64,000 nt of DNA from Cognatishimia sp. SS12 (GCF_028369055.1 NZ_JAQNCZ010000005.1:281351-345350), one strand, 5' to 3'. Counted from the stretch's first letter, positions 27,674-37,455 are shown. Numbers and translations: made by a program. The notes: generated from the sequence alone by a model not told the origin.

Positions 27674-30600
27674 TCACGCAACCAGCGTTTCGGCGGCCTT
27701 CAGATCGACCGAGACAAGCTGGCTGACGCCCTGTTCCTGCATGGTGACACCAAAGAGACGATCCATCCGGGCCATCGTCACCGCATGGTGGGTGATGATC
27801 AAAAAGCGCGTGTCAGTCTGACGGCACATTTCATCCAAAAGATCGCAGAAGCGCGTGACATTGGCGTCATCCAATGGGGCGTCCACCTCATCCAGCACAC
27901 AGATCGGGGCCGGGTTGGCCAGGAAGACCGCAAAGATCAGCGCCATGGCGGTCAGTGTCTGCTCCCCCCCTGACAAGAGCGAGAGCGTCGACAGTTTCTT
28001 GCCCGGCGGCTGGCACATGATCTCAAGCCCCGCGTCCAGCGGATCATCGCTTTCCACCAGCACAAGGTTGGCCTCGCCGCCGCCAAAGAGATGTTTGAAC
28101 AGCATCGAAAAATTGCTGTTCACCTGTTCAAAGGCTGTCAGCAGTCGCTCGCGCCCTTCGGAATTGAGGCTAGCAATGCCCGAACGCAGGGTGCGGATCG
28201 CCTCTTCCAAATCCTGCTTTTCCGTCACCAGAGTGCTGTGCTCTTCCTGGACCTCGCGCGCATCTTCTTCGGCGCGCAGGTTCACAGCGCCGAGCGCATC
28301 GCGCTGACGCTTCAGACGGTTGACGTCACTTTCAATGGTTTGGCTGGCGGGCATCTCTTCGGGCACCACATCCAGGCTTTCCAAGAGCGCCTCTGGTGTT
28401 TGCTCCATCTCATCATGGATACGCTCTGCGGCGCTTGCCACCGTTTCGCGGGCGGCATCGGCCAGCGCTTCGGCGCGGGCGCGTTTCTCGCGCACTTCGG
28501 AGGCTTCGCGCTCTGCATCCCGTTCGGCCTGTTCCGCAGTGCGCAGCGCGCTTTCCGCTTCCGCCAACTTATCCGCCGCCCCGCGCCGCCGCGCTTCTGC
28601 GTCTTCGATTGCGACGGTCAGATCTTCGCGTTTTTCTGCGATGTCCTCGGGCACCATCTGCGCATCCAGCAGCTCTTCTTCCGAAGCCCGCTTACGCTCG
28701 GCCAGTTCGCCGCTGCGTTTTTCGGCAGTTTCAAGGCGATGCCGCCAGCCGGAAAGCTCTTTCTTCACCTGCTGACTGCGCGCCAGACGCGCCTCGCCTT
28801 CGCGGCGCAGTTCATCATGGGCGGAGCGTTTGGACATCATGGTGATGCGCGCCGCCTCAACGGTCATCTTGATATCTTCGACCGCCCCGCGTGCCGCATC
28901 CAGATCACCAAGATCGGCAAGACCGCGCTCAGCCTCCTGATGCTGGCCCCGCGCTTCCATCGCGGCTTCTTCGTGGCGGCGCACCGCAAGACCCAGCGAT
29001 TCCAGCTTGCCGCCTGACAGGTTCACCTCGGCCTCAGCGCGGCTGAGTGCGCGGGCGGCATCAGCCACGGCGCGATCCGCATCGCGGCGCGCCTCGCGGG
29101 CACGTTTGTCGGCGTCCGCCAGCGCGACAAGCCGCGACTGCAGCGTTTCATGCGCCTGAACCGCGCCGTCCGAGCGCGCGCTGGCCCGGGCCATTTCTTG
29201 CTTGAGCTCTTCCAGACGGTTGAGCTGCTGCAACCGCAGCGCCGCTGCGCTTGGGCCATCTTCGGCCCAGCTGCGAAAGCCGTCCCAACGCCATAGGTCG
29301 CCCTCTGGGGACACAAGGCGCTGACCCGGTTTCAGCAGCCTTTGCAGGCGGCTTGCGTCTTCGGGGGAGGCAAGGCCAATCTGGCTCATCCGCCGTTCCA
29401 ACACCTCGGGCACCGAAACGTGTTGCGCCAGAGAGGTCACGCCAGCGGGCAGAGGTTGTGCATCATCATAGGCCGGCAGAACATGCCAGCCGGACGGGCC
29501 ATCTTCGTCGACTTCGGGGGCGCGCAAATCATCGGCCAGCGCCGCACCGAGCGCTTTTTCAAATCCCTGCTCGACTTGAAGGCGATCCAGGATCTGCCCG
29601 CCCTCGGCGGTGTCGCGTTCCAGCAATTTGGCCAGCGCCGTCACCTCAGCGCGCAGCGCGTTCAACTCGCCCTCGGCCTCGGACCGCTCAGCGCGGGCAT
29701 CCGCCTCGCGCGCTTGTGTTTCCGCGCGGTCCTCTTCGGCTTCTGCCAAGGCTTCTTCGGCCAGCGAGGCGCGCTCAACCGCTTCTTCTTCGGCAGCCTG
29801 CGCCAGTTCAAATTCTTCTTCGGCCTGTGCCAGCGCAGCCTTGCTGTCTTGAGCCGCCTGGCGGGCTTTTTCGGCCTCAGCTTCGCTTTTCTGTTGCTGA
29901 CGCAGGGTGTCGGACAACAGGCGCTGTGCAGATTGGTGCCGGGCGGACAGACGTGCCACATCTTCGGTCAGCTCTGACAGATCGCTTTCGCGTTCCTGCA
30001 ACAGCGCAGCCGCTTCGCGGGCGGCCTCTTCGGCCTCCTCTACCAGTTCGCTATGGCCTTCAGAGGCTTTGGCAAGCTCGCGTTGCTCCCATTCCAACTG
30101 CTCAATAGTTTCCCCGGCGTCACGATTTAGACCGGTTTCACGCTCCATATCGCGGGCCAGCTGTTCAATGCGGTTGGTTAGCGTCACGATGATCTGGCGC
30201 GCGTGCTCTTCCTGATCCTTCAGGCTGTCACGCTGCACCTGCAAACGTTGCAGGATGGCACTGGCGATGGCTTCCTCTTCGCGCAGCGGCGGCAAAAGCG
30301 CATCCTGCTCTTCGCGGGCTTTCGCAGCCATGCGGGCGGCCGTTTCGGCCTGCGCCGCGATCACCACGCAGTTGCGCAATTCTTCATCTGCCTTGATGCG
30401 GGTTTCTTCTGCGTCGCGCCAGCGGCGATAGAGCAACATGCCTTCGGATTGGCGCAACTCTGCGCCAATCGCCTTATAACGCGCCGCCTGTTTGGCCTGC
30501 CGCGCCAGGCTCGCCAATTGACCGGCCAATTGCTCGACCGTGTCATCCACACGAGTCAGATTTGCTTCAGCGCCTTTGAGCTTCAGTTCGGCCTCATGGC

Positions 30601-31129
30601 GACGCTGATAAAGCCCCGAAATCCCGGCCGCCTCTTCCAGAATGCGGCGGCGTGCCTTGGGTTTTGAATTGATCAACTCAGAGATCTGGCCCTGCCGCAC
30701 CAATGCGGGCGAATGCGCGCCCGTTGATGCATCGGCAAACAGCATCTGCACGTCGCGCGCCCGCACATCCCTGACGTTGACCTTATAGGCAGAGCCGATG
30801 TCGCGGGTGATGCGGCGCGTGATTTCCAGACTATCGTCGTCATTGAACCCCGCCGGTGCAAGCCGGTCAGAGTTGTCGATATGCAGGGCGACCTCGGCAA
30901 AATTGCGTGCTGGCCGGGTGGCAGCCCCGGCGAAAATCACATCTTCCATCCCGCCGCCACGCATCGCAGTGGGGCGGTTTTCGCCCATGACCCAGCGCAG
31001 CGCCTCCAGAAGGTTGGATTTTCCGCAGCCGTTTGGCCCGACCACGCCAGTGAGCCCGTCGGCGATGATCAGGTCCGTGGGGTCCACGAAACTTTTGAAC
31101 CCCGTCAATCTGAGCTTGGAAAAGCGCAA
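27674..31129 (-). CDS. smc: Chromosome segregation protein SMC
   Basis: The SMC ATPase organises and helps segregate the chromosome. With a TTG start at 31129 (MRFSKLRLTGFKSFVDPT) it is 1151 residues, the usual length in this bacterial group. Walker A is GPNGCGKSN (31-39); two long Glu/Ala/Arg-rich coiled coils flank a hinge around the middle; the C-terminal head has LSLLSGGEQTLTAMALIF and the Walker B VLDEVDAPLDDANV. An ATG at 31198 would add 23 unconserved residues. No scpA or scpB is adjacent. Confidence 0.93.
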   Translation of the reverse strand: MRFSKLRLTGFKSFVDPTDLIIADGLTGVVGPNGCGKSNLLEALRWVMGENRPTAMRGGGMEDVIFAGAATRPARNFAEVALHIDNSDRLAPAGFNDDDSLEITRRITRDIGSAYKVNVRDVRARDVQMLFADASTGAHSPALVRQGQISELINSKPKARRRILEEAAGISGLYQRRHEAELKLKGAEANLTRVDDTVEQLAGQLASLARQAKQAARYKAIGAELRQSEGMLLYRRWRDAEETRIKADEELRNCVVIAAQAETAARMAAKAREEQDALLPPLREEEAIASAILQRLQVQRDSLKDQEEHARQIIVTLTNRIEQLARDMERETGLNRDAGETIEQLEWEQRELAKASEGHSELVEEAEEAAREAAALLQERESDLSELTEDVARLSARHQSAQRLLSDTLRQQQKSEAEAEKARQAAQDSKAALAQAEEEFELAQAAEEEAVERASLAEEALAEAEEDRAETQAREADARAERSEAEGELNALRAEVTALAKLLERDTAEGGQILDRLQVEQGFEKALGAALADDLRAPEVDEDGPSGWHVLPAYDDAQPLPAGVTSLAQHVSVPEVLERRMSQIGLASPEDASRLQRLLKPGQRLVSPEGDLWRWDGFRSWAEDGPSAAALRLQQLNRLEELKQEMARASARSDGAVQAHETLQSRLVALADADKRAREARRDADRAVADAARALSRAEAEVNLSGGKLESLGLAVRRHEEAAMEARGQHQEAERGLADLGDLDAARGAVEDIKMTVEAARITMMSKRSAHDELRREGEARLARSQQVKKELSGWRHRLETAEKRSGELAERKRASEEELLDAQMVPEDIAEKREDLTVAIEDAEARRRGAADKLAEAESALRTAEQAERDAEREASEVREKRARAEALADAARETVASAAERIHDEMEQTPEALLESLDVVPEEMPASQTIESDVNRLKRQRDALGAVNLRAEEDAREVQEEHSTLVTEKQDLEEAIRTLRSGIASLNSEGRERLLTAFEQVNSNFSMLFKHLFGGGEANLVLVESDDPLDAGLEIMCQPPGKKLSTLSLLSGGEQTLTAMALIFAVFLANPAPICVLDEVDAPLDDANVTRFCDLLDEMCRQTDTRFLIITHHAVTMARMDRLFGVTMQEQGVSQLVSVDLKAAETLVA

Positions 31130-31320
31130 ATGGCTGTATCCTGTGATTCCTAAGTCCTGCAATCCTGCGGACCTGAGGGGGGCAAAGTCAATGGGCATGC
31201 CCCGAATATGGTGGAATAGGCGGAGTTATCCACAAAATATTGCGGCGCAGCGCGGTGTGACCGGGGCTGGACCCTGCGCGGCATTTTTGGCAGCCTGCGC
31301 AGAACTGGAAAGGGACACAG

Positions 31321-31788
31321 ATGTCTAAGATCGCGGTCGAGCCCGCAGATCCGCGTGCGCGCGAAGCGCGGCAGCTTCTGGCGCAGAGCCACAGCCTGAT
31401 GGCGTCGCTTTATGCGGATGAGGATAATCATGCGCTTGATATTTCTGCGCTCACCGCGCCGGACATCAGATTCCTGGGGGCGACTGCGCAGGGGCATATG
31501 ATCGGGTGCGCCGCACTGGCGCTGCGCGATGGCTATGGCGAAATCAAATCCCTGTTTGTTGCGCCAGAGGCGCGCGGCACAGGGGCGGCTGCGGCGCTGA
31601 TGCAGGCCCTAGAAGATATCGCGCTGGCGCAGGGTTTGCCCAAGTTGCGGCTGGAAACCGGCGAGGAGCTGCCCGCCGCGCTGGCGCTATATGAGCGGCG
31701 CGGGTTTCGCCGCTGCGGCGCCTTTGGCAGCTATCAGGACAGCCCGGCGTCGGTCTTTATGGAAAAGTCGCTGGTTCAATCGCAGTAG
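31321..31788 (+). CDS. GNAT-family N-acetyltransferase
   Basis: 155 residues with the acetyl-CoA-binding core GEIKSLFVAPEARGTGAAAALM (A motif with the R-G-T-G-A loop) and YERRGFRRCGAFGSY (B motif). The ATG has AAAGGGA upstream. The substrate is unknown. It is divergent from smc and overlaps the convergent lipoprotein gene by 13 bases. Confidence 0.82.
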   Translation: MSKIAVEPADPRAREARQLLAQSHSLMASLYADEDNHALDISALTAPDIRFLGATAQGHMIGCAALALRDGYGEIKSLFVAPEARGTGAAAALMQALEDIALAQGLPKLRLETGEELPAALALYERRGFRRCGAFGSYQDSPASVFMEKSLVQSQ

Positions 31789-32168
31789 AGGCTGAAGGTT
31801 CCGCCCCCCAATGCGTCCGCCACGCAGCTCAGCGCGCTGCTGCGGCCGGGGTCATACTGCGCTGGCCAACTTGCGTCGACACCCGGCGTGCAGATCAATG
31901 TCGCGCGCACCACCGCAACATCGCCGCCCAACCGGTCCACGGCGCATCCTGTCACCTGCTCAATCGCAGCCTCGGCCTCGCGGGAAATCACGGCATAGTT
32001 TGGCCGCAGCGTCGGGTTGAGGCGGATCGCTTCGGCCTGTGTGCCGTTCTGGCGCACATCAAAGCTGCTGCTGCCAACCGTAAGCCGCGTTGGCTCTGCC
32101 CCCCAAAAGGCGCGGCTGGGCGTATCGCAGGCGGCCAGTACGGCTATCATGGCAAAATATCTCCACAT
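31776..32168 (-). CDS. Small lipoprotein of unknown function
   Basis: 130 residues. MWRYFAMIAVLAACDT is a short lipoprotein signal with Cys14 as the likely lipidated residue. The mature protein (RLTVGSSSFDVRQNG, INREAEAAI-like helix, GCAVDRLGG, FSLYCD) has four further Cys that could form disulfides. I do not recognise the family. It is transcribed toward the acetyltransferase gene. Confidence 0.65.
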   Translation of the reverse strand: MWRYFAMIAVLAACDTPSRAFWGAEPTRLTVGSSSFDVRQNGTQAEAIRLNPTLRPNYAVISREAEAAIEQVTGCAVDRLGGDVAVVRATLICTPGVDASWPAQYDPGRSSALSCVADALGGGTFSLYCD

Positions 32169-32246
32169 GTCGCCAGCTGACCCGAAAATGATTAAGGCCG
32201 CGTAAGCGCATGCAAACGCGGCCTGCTAAAATCTCGCGCGCCGAGA

Positions 32247-33458
32247 TCAGAGCGCGGCGCGGATCACCTCGCCCAGACGGCGGATGCCCTCGCGGATCGT
32301 TTCCTCATCTGCGCAGGAAAAGCTGAGGCGCAGCGTATTGCCACCGGAGCCATCCGCAAAGAACGCCCGCCCAGGCACAAAGGCCACCTTGGCGGTTTTC
32401 AACGCCTGCTCAAGCAGCGCAGCCCCATCCATATGCCCCGGCAGGGTCATCCAGACAAACATGCCGCCTTCGGGTTTTGTCCAACTGACGCCGTCGGGCA
32501 TGACCTCGTCCAGCGCGTCCAGCATGGCATCGCGGCGAGCGGAATAGGCGGCATGCAACTTTGCGACATGGGCCTCAAACTGGGTCTCGGCCACATGTGT
32601 CAGCGCCATCTGGTTGATGGTCGAGCAATGCAGATCGCCGGCCTGTTTGATCAGCACCATCTGGGAAATCACCGGCGCAGCGGCGCAGACCCAACCGATG
32701 CGCAGACCCGGCGACAGTGTCTTGGAAAAGCTGCCGCAATAGATGGTGCGGCAAGCGTTGATGTCGCCGGTTTGCGCCGCTTCAAGCGCAAGGATCGGCG
32801 GGATCGCCTCGCCATCATAACGCAGCGACTGATAGGCAGCATCCTCGATGATGGCGCAGTTGAGGTCCTGCGCCAGAGCCAGAAGGTTTTCGCGCCCGCG
32901 CCGGTCCACGGTTTCGCCGGTCGGGTTGGCGAAATCCGCAGAAAGGTAGGCAAATTTGACGCGCCCGCCCGCCGCTTCGGCGGCAGCGGCATAGTCAGCG
33001 GCCGAACGGTTGCCATTGACGCTGATCTGGTCATAGCGTGGCTCATAGGCATTAAACGCCCCAAGCGCGCCCAGATAGGTGGGCCAATTGATCAAGGCGG
33101 TATCGTTGGGCGACAACATCAGCTTGCCCAGATAATCCAGCGCCTGCTGTGACCCAGAGGTGATCAGGATGTTATCCAGGGTGCAGGGCACACCCAGCTT
33201 TTGCATCTGATCAGCGATCCATTCGCGCAGGGGGCGATAGCCTTCGGAGACCGAATACTGCAATGCGGTGCCTGCGGTCTCTGTGCTGAGGGCCGCCTGA
33301 TAGCCATCGGCAAACCCCGCAGAAGGAAACAGCGCAGGATCGGGAATACCGCCCGCGAAGGAAATGATGCCAGGCTGCTCCAGCAGCTTGAGAAGCTCGC
33401 GAATTTCGGAGGCCTTCATACGCGAAGCGCGGGTGGCAAAGAATGACTGAAAGTCCAT
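32247..33458 (-). CDS. PLP-dependent aminotransferase (class I/II, LysN-like)
   Basis: 403 residues of the aminotransferase branch related to 2-aminoadipate transaminase and to the C-terminal domain of MocR regulators, without a DNA-binding domain. ISFAGGIPDPALFP, TSGSQQALDYLGK, DFANPTGETVD and the PLP lysine motif GSFSKTLSPGLRIGWV are visible. The ATG at 33458 is preceded by GAGGG; an ATG at 33470 lies before it. The amino donor is not predictable. Confidence 0.85.
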   Translation of the reverse strand: MDFQSFFATRASRMKASEIRELLKLLEQPGIISFAGGIPDPALFPSAGFADGYQAALSTETAGTALQYSVSEGYRPLREWIADQMQKLGVPCTLDNILITSGSQQALDYLGKLMLSPNDTALINWPTYLGALGAFNAYEPRYDQISVNGNRSAADYAAAAEAAGGRVKFAYLSADFANPTGETVDRRGRENLLALAQDLNCAIIEDAAYQSLRYDGEAIPPILALEAAQTGDINACRTIYCGSFSKTLSPGLRIGWVCAAAPVISQMVLIKQAGDLHCSTINQMALTHVAETQFEAHVAKLHAAYSARRDAMLDALDEVMPDGVSWTKPEGGMFVWMTLPGHMDGAALLEQALKTAKVAFVPGRAFFADGSGGNTLRLSFSCADEETIREGIRRLGEVIRAAL

Positions 33459-33593
33459 CGAATCCCTCATCGATCGTCAAATTTATGAGACAGTAATTCA
33501 GACCTATTTCTTGTCAATCAATCTCCCACTTTCGCTGGTCGGCACGCGACGTCACTTAGGTTTTCAGCAGCGGCGCAGGAAAAAGGCAGAAAA

Positions 33594-33615
33594 AAACCCG
33601 GCCTTGGCCGGGTTT
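33594..33615 (-). terminator. Terminator after the F0 ATP synthase operon
   Basis: AAACCCGGCC (33594-33603) and GGCCGGGTTT (33606-33615) form a perfect stem flanked by A on the left and T on the right, so it can act on both strands. It lies 25 bases past the atpF stop and ends the minus-strand atp transcript. Confidence 0.92.
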
Positions 33616-33639
33616 CTTTTTTCATAATCTGTGCAAGGC

Positions 33640-34197
33640 TTAGTGCAGCTTTGCATCCACCTCGGCGATGGAAGCGTCGATCAGCTTGTTGGCGTCCGCT
33701 GCGGTCATGCCTTTGGCAATCACCTCTTTGGCAGCACCAATCGCCACAACAACCGCTTCGTCGCGCACGGCTTTCACCGCAGAGGCTTCGGCGGATTTGA
33801 TCTGCTCTTCCGCTGCGACCAGGCGGCGCGCGATCGAGGATTTCAGATCAGCCTTGGCTTGCTCAGCAGCCGCGGAGGCGTCCGCCTTGGCTTGCTCAAC
33901 AATACGGTCAGCTTGTTCCTGCACTTCTTTCTGCTTGCGCTCATAGGAGGCCAGAATGGTCTGGGCTTCCTCGCGCAGCGCGCGGGCTTCGTCCAGATCG
34001 GACTGGATGCCCTCAGCGCGCTTGTCCAGCATGCCGGTCAACATGGACGGCACTTTGAACTTCAGCAAAACCAGAATGAACAGAATGAACGCCAGCAGCA
34101 CCACAAAGTCGGTGTTCTTCAGAGAGAAGAACGGACCAGATGCGGCCAGTGCCGGGGTGGCCAGGGTCAGGGCGAGGAGAGTCGTCAATGTGCGCAT
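33640..34197 (-). CDS. atpF: F0F1 ATP synthase subunit b
   Basis: One of two peripheral-stalk subunits. The 185 residues begin with a signal-peptide-like segment ([20 protein letters not shown]), then a membrane anchor (about 28-48, [20 protein letters not shown]) and a long charged coiled coil. It is the last gene of the operon, five bases after the b' gene. Confidence 0.93.
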   Translation of the reverse strand: MRTLTTLLALTLATPALAASGPFFSLKNTDFVVLLAFILFILVLLKFKVPSMLTGMLDKRAEGIQSDLDEARALREEAQTILASYERKQKEVQEQADRIVEQAKADASAAAEQAKADLKSSIARRLVAAEEQIKSAEASAVKAVRDEAVVVAIGAAKEVIAKGMTAADANKLIDASIAEVDAKLH

Positions 34198-34202
34198 ATC
34201 TC

Positions 34203-34742
34203 TTAGCCTTTCATCCGTGCTTGAACCGCGGCCTTGACGGCGTCGGCATCTGCCTTGCCACCCAGGGCTGTCACGATCTCTTGGGCCGTATCGGTTGCCA
34301 CCTCGCGGATGCTCTCAAGAGCGCCAGCGCGGATTTCGCCAATCGCCTTTTCAGACTCGGCGGTTTTGGCCGCGATCTCAGCATCTGCTTGCGCAGTGGC
34401 TGCATCCAGATCGGCCTGAATTTCAGCCTTGGTTTCAGCAACAATGCGCTGCGCCTCGGTGCGCGCGTTTGCCAATGCGAGGTTATAGGCCTCTTCGGCT
34501 TCTGCTGCTTTCGCTTTCAGCTGTTCCGCTGCAGCGATGTCATTTGTAATGGTCCCCTGACGCTCGGCCAGAACCGCGGCGATGCGCGGCAGCGCGATGC
34601 GCGACAGGACGAAATAGATCACGACGAGCGTGACCAGAAGCCAGAAAATCTGGTTGCCCCAGTTTGAAAAATCCAGCTGTGGCATACCTGGAGCCGCGGC
34701 AGCGTCTGCTGCGTGGCCTGCGGCGGATGTATCAGTCGCCAT
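34203..34742 (-). CDS. F0F1 ATP synthase subunit b'
   Basis: The second stalk subunit, typical of photosynthetic bacteria and Alphaproteobacteria (often named atpG or atpX). The 179 residues start with an Ala-rich tail, then a membrane helix ([20 protein letters not shown], about 32-51) and a long Ala/Glu coiled coil that pairs with subunit b. Confidence 0.9.
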   Translation of the reverse strand: MATDTSAAGHAADAAAAPGMPQLDFSNWGNQIFWLLVTLVVIYFVLSRIALPRIAAVLAERQGTITNDIAAAEQLKAKAAEAEEAYNLALANARTEAQRIVAETKAEIQADLDAATAQADAEIAAKTAESEKAIGEIRAGALESIREVATDTAQEIVTALGGKADADAVKAAVQARMKG

Positions 34743-34768
34743 AACGTCCTCCTGGGAACTTCCGTAGT

Positions 34769-34811
34769 CTTACGGGTGAGATGCCAAAGGGCAATCCCAC
34801 CCGCACGTAAG
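34769..34811 (-). other. Intercistronic stem-loop between atpE and the b' gene
   Basis: CTTACG (34769-34774) pairs with CGTAAG (34806-34811); inside, GGTG (34775-34778) can pair with CACC (34798-34802 region) after a small bulge. There is no T run on the minus strand. It lies just after the atpE stop and could mark a processing site or protect the atpE 3' end. Confidence 0.5.
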
Positions 34812-34826
34812 GATGGTTCCGCTGGA

Positions 34827-35051
34827 TTAGACGGCGAACATCAGCAGCAGAGCAACCAGGAACGAGAAGATGCCCAGTGCTTCTGCAAACGCGATACCGA
34901 TGAACAGGGTCGCGGTTTGGGATGCGGCTGCGGATGGGTTGCGCAGAGCGCCAGCCAGGTAGTTTGCGGCGACGTTGCCAACGCCCAGTGCTGCGAGACC
35001 AGTACCCAGACCTGCGAGACCTGCGCCGATGTGTGCGAGTTGACCTTCCAT
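34827..35051 (-). CDS. atpE: F0F1 ATP synthase subunit c
   Basis: The proton-binding ring subunit. The 74 residues form two membrane helices around a polar loop (RNPS at about 37-40) with the essential carboxylate Glu57 in [19 protein letters not shown] precedes the ATG. It sits between atpB and b' and needs many copies per complex; both flanking gaps contain hairpins. Confidence 0.96.
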   Translation of the reverse strand: MEGQLAHIGAGLAGLGTGLAALGVGNVAANYLAGALRNPSAAASQTATLFIGIAFAEALGIFSFLVALLLMFAV

Positions 35052-35109
35052 GGTGAATTCTCCTTACGTTGGAAGTTTGGAATAAGTGTGAAACGGTTGA
35101 CTTTAGGAG

Positions 35110-35127
35110 GCCGGGCCTGCGCCCGGC
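35110..35127 (-). other. Intercistronic hairpin between atpB and atpE
   Basis: GCCGGGC (35110-35116), loop CTGC, GCCCGGC (35121-35127): a perfect 7-bp GC-rich stem without a following T run on the minus strand. It begins seven bases past the atpB stop and lies about 60 bases before the atpE start. Possible RNA processing or partial attenuation site. Confidence 0.6.
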
Positions 35128-35133
35128 GCGCCC

Positions 35134-35925
35134 TTAGTGTGAGGGGTGCAGCGCATCGCGCAGATACACGCATGTGAGGATCGCAAAGACATAGGCCTGA
35201 ATGAAGGCCACCAGAACCTCAAGTGCGTAAAGTGCGGTGATGCCCAGGATCGACAGCGGCGTCACGATGGCCCCAACAGCAGTTGGGATCTCGTTGACAA
35301 CCAGCGCGGCGGCAAAGGCTGCGAAAACTTTGATAACGGCGTGGCCGGCCATCACGTTACCCGCAAGACGGATGGAGTGGCTGACAGGACGCACGAAGTA
35401 GGAAATGATCTCGATCACGGCCAGAACCGGGCGCAACGCCAGCGGTGCCGAGGAGACCCAGAAGAGCGCCAGGAACGACGCGCCGTTTTTCACAAAACCA
35501 ACCACGGTCACGGTGACAAACACCAGCAGCGCCAGCACAACTGTGACAGCAAAATGTGATGTGGTGGTAAACGACATCGGGATCAGGCCAAGGAAGTTGG
35601 CGAACACGATGAACATGAACAGCGTCATGATATATGGGAAGAATTTTACAGCATCCTTGCCGGCGACATCTTCGACCATCTTGTAGATAAAGCCATAAGC
35701 CAACTCAGCCACAGACTGGGCGCGGCTTGGGACAATGGCGCGGCGCGAAGAGCCAAACACCATCATGGCAACAACACATACAATCGCCAGGGCCATCCAG
35801 ACGGTGGCGTTGGTGATTGTGAACATGCCAATGGGACCGTCCCCGAAAAAGGACTCCAACTGAAACTGGTCCATCGGGTGGAAGGTCAGACCACCCTCTT
35901 CTGCGCCGTGTGCTTCGCTTGCCAC
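35134..35925 (-). CDS. atpB: F0F1 ATP synthase subunit a
   Basis: The stator membrane subunit forming the proton half-channels. The 263 residues have five or six membrane helices; [18 protein letters not shown] contains the essential Arg, and [20 protein letters not shown] is conserved. It follows the AtpI gene by two bases and precedes atpE. Confidence 0.96.
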   Translation of the reverse strand: MASEAHGAEEGGLTFHPMDQFQLESFFGDGPIGMFTITNATVWMALAIVCVVAMMVFGSSRRAIVPSRAQSVAELAYGFIYKMVEDVAGKDAVKFFPYIMTLFMFIVFANFLGLIPMSFTTTSHFAVTVVLALLVFVTVTVVGFVKNGASFLALFWVSSAPLALRPVLAVIEIISYFVRPVSHSIRLAGNVMAGHAVIKVFAAFAAALVVNEIPTAVGAIVTPLSILGITALYALEVLVAFIQAYVFAILTCVYLRDALHPSH

Positions 35926-35927
35926 GT

Positions 35928-36281
35928 CTAGTCCCTCTCATCCTTGTCAGCGCCGAGATCGTTTTCGGCCGCCATTTTCTTTTCTTGGATCTCTTTGGCA
36001 CTCCGGAGCATGACGTTCACCCCGGCCGCGAAACCCAGCAATATAAACAGCACCATGAAGATCGGCGTTGTGCCGAACAGGCTATCCAGCCCAAATCCGA
36101 TGCCAAACCCGATCAGAAGACCGGTCACAAGCTCAATCACCATGCGCCAGGCCAGCTGCGCCTGCGAGTGGTGTTCTTCCATGTGGGGTTTGGGTGCCTG
36201 GACGCCTTTGGCCGCCTCGATCCGCGCCTCAAGCTGCCTTAGCCGCTCTTTGTCATCAGGATCGGTCACGCGCATTTCCAC
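35928..36281 (-). CDS. atpI: AtpI/AtpZ-family F0 assembly protein
   Basis: 117 residues. A charged N-terminus ([16 protein letters not shown]) is followed by two membrane helices (about 48-68 and 73-95; [20 protein letters not shown] contains the Gly-zipper and acidic residue) and a charged tail. AtpI helps c-ring assembly or magnesium supply. It is the first gene of the F0 operon, two bases before atpB. The gap upstream (36282-36450) is where the operon promoter should lie; I see no clear -35/-10 pair in it. Confidence 0.88.
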   Translation of the reverse strand: MEMRVTDPDDKERLRQLEARIEAAKGVQAPKPHMEEHHSQAQLAWRMVIELVTGLLIGFGIGFGLDSLFGTTPIFMVLFILLGFAAGVNVMLRSAKEIQEKKMAAENDLGADKDERD

Positions 36282-36450
36282 CGGTTGAACTGGGCGGATA
36301 GGTACGGGCGTTGGCCCCCTGAGTCAATCAGAGTCTGGCGCGACTTTGACGCACCATTAAGGTGCTGAAAATAAATAGAAAAACAAAAATGGAATGTGAC
36401 AGAACGCGCGCTGCCACTGGCAGGATTGGCGTGGCGCAGGGGAAAGTTGG

Positions 36451-36472
36451 TATTCAACTCATCGGTTGAATA
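36451..36472. repeat. Perfect inverted repeat directly after the EamA gene
   Basis: TATTCAAC (36451-36458), TCATCG, GTTGAATA (36465-36472). The 8-bp arms are perfect. It touches the stop codon of the EamA gene and is AT-rich without a clear T run, so it is a weak terminator candidate or a protein-binding site ahead of the atp operon. Confidence 0.5.
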
Positions 36473-37372
36473 TCATTCGGCAAGCCCGCCCTGCCGCCGC
36501 ATGCGCCGAAAAAGGCGCCCATCCACAAAGAGCAAGCCCACGAAAATCACCGCCATGCCGCCCAATTGAATTGGCAACAGGGTTTCATTGAGAACAAGCA
36601 CCCCAAGCAACACCGATGAGATCGGCGCAATGAAGGTGATGGTGGATGCGGTGGTGCCGCCGACAATTGGGATCAGCCAGAACAGCAGGATGAAGGCCGC
36701 CGAGGTCAGCACGAAACCGATCACCACCAGCGCAATCCAGGTTTCAGCCTGGGTGATCACGGGCCAGCCCTCTTGCACAACAGCCATGGGGCACAGCACG
36801 ATGGCGCTGAACGTCAGCGACCAAGCCGTCAGGCGCACCCGCCCCATGGCGTCGAGCTTGCGCAGTACATTCAACGCCAAAGCATAGCAGATCGGGGCTG
36901 ATATGGTCAGCAGCAACGCAATCGGATCAGACTCGGCGCGCCCGCCAAAGGAGGGCAGCGCGAGCAGCACAATGCCCAGAAACCCGCAGAGGACACCGAT
37001 GCTGCGCATGACGGTCATCTTCTCTCCCTTGGGCCAGAAATGGCTGATCAGCACCACCATCACCGGCGTCAAAGCGTTCACAATCCCTGCGGCGGACGAG
37101 GTGATATACTGCTGCGTCAATGGGTAGACCGTCAGCGGAATGGCGTATTGAAAGGCCGCAAAAATGATCAGCACGCTGACGCTTGCGCGATCCACCCAGC
37201 CGGCGCGCCCGGTTGCAAAGAGCCAAAGCCAACATCCGAGCGCCCCCATGCCAACGCGCCCCGCGCCGACCGACAAGGGGCCAAGTTCGCGAAGCAGGAT
37301 TTCGTTAAAGAAAAACGACGCCCCCCAGCCCATGGCGAGCACAAAAATACAAAGCCAATACCGCAGTGCCAT
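36473..37372 (-). CDS. EamA-family (DMT) transporter
   Basis: 299 residues with ten hydrophobic helices in two EamA repeats, for example MGWGASFFFNEILLRELGPL in the first and IVGGTTASTITFIAPISSVL in the second, the signature of drug/metabolite transporters. The ATG at 37372 has GAGG nine bases upstream. It is divergent from an ArsR-type regulator, and a palindrome lies between them; regulation of one by the other is plausible. Substrate unknown. Confidence 0.85.
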   Translation of the reverse strand: MALRYWLCIFVLAMGWGASFFFNEILLRELGPLSVGAGRVGMGALGCWLWLFATGRAGWVDRASVSVLIIFAAFQYAIPLTVYPLTQQYITSSAAGIVNALTPVMVVLISHFWPKGEKMTVMRSIGVLCGFLGIVLLALPSFGGRAESDPIALLLTISAPICYALALNVLRKLDAMGRVRLTAWSLTFSAIVLCPMAVVQEGWPVITQAETWIALVVIGFVLTSAAFILLFWLIPIVGGTTASTITFIAPISSVLLGVLVLNETLLPIQLGGMAVIFVGLLFVDGRLFRRMRRQGGLAE

Positions 37373-37437
37373 TGCCAGCCTCACTCGTGATCAGAGGGGC
37401 GACTATGCAGACCCGCGCTGGCATGTCCAATTCAATT

Positions 37438-37455
37438 TGATGATGCCCATCATCA
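37438..37455. promoter_or_regulatory. Palindrome in the EamA/ArsR divergent promoter region
   Basis: TGATGATG (37438-37445), CC, CATCATCA (37448-37455) is a perfect inverted repeat. It lies between the divergent EamA gene (start 37372) and ArsR gene (start 37502), 47 bases before the latter. Its size and symmetry suit an ArsR-type dimer; binding is inferred. Confidence 0.55.
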
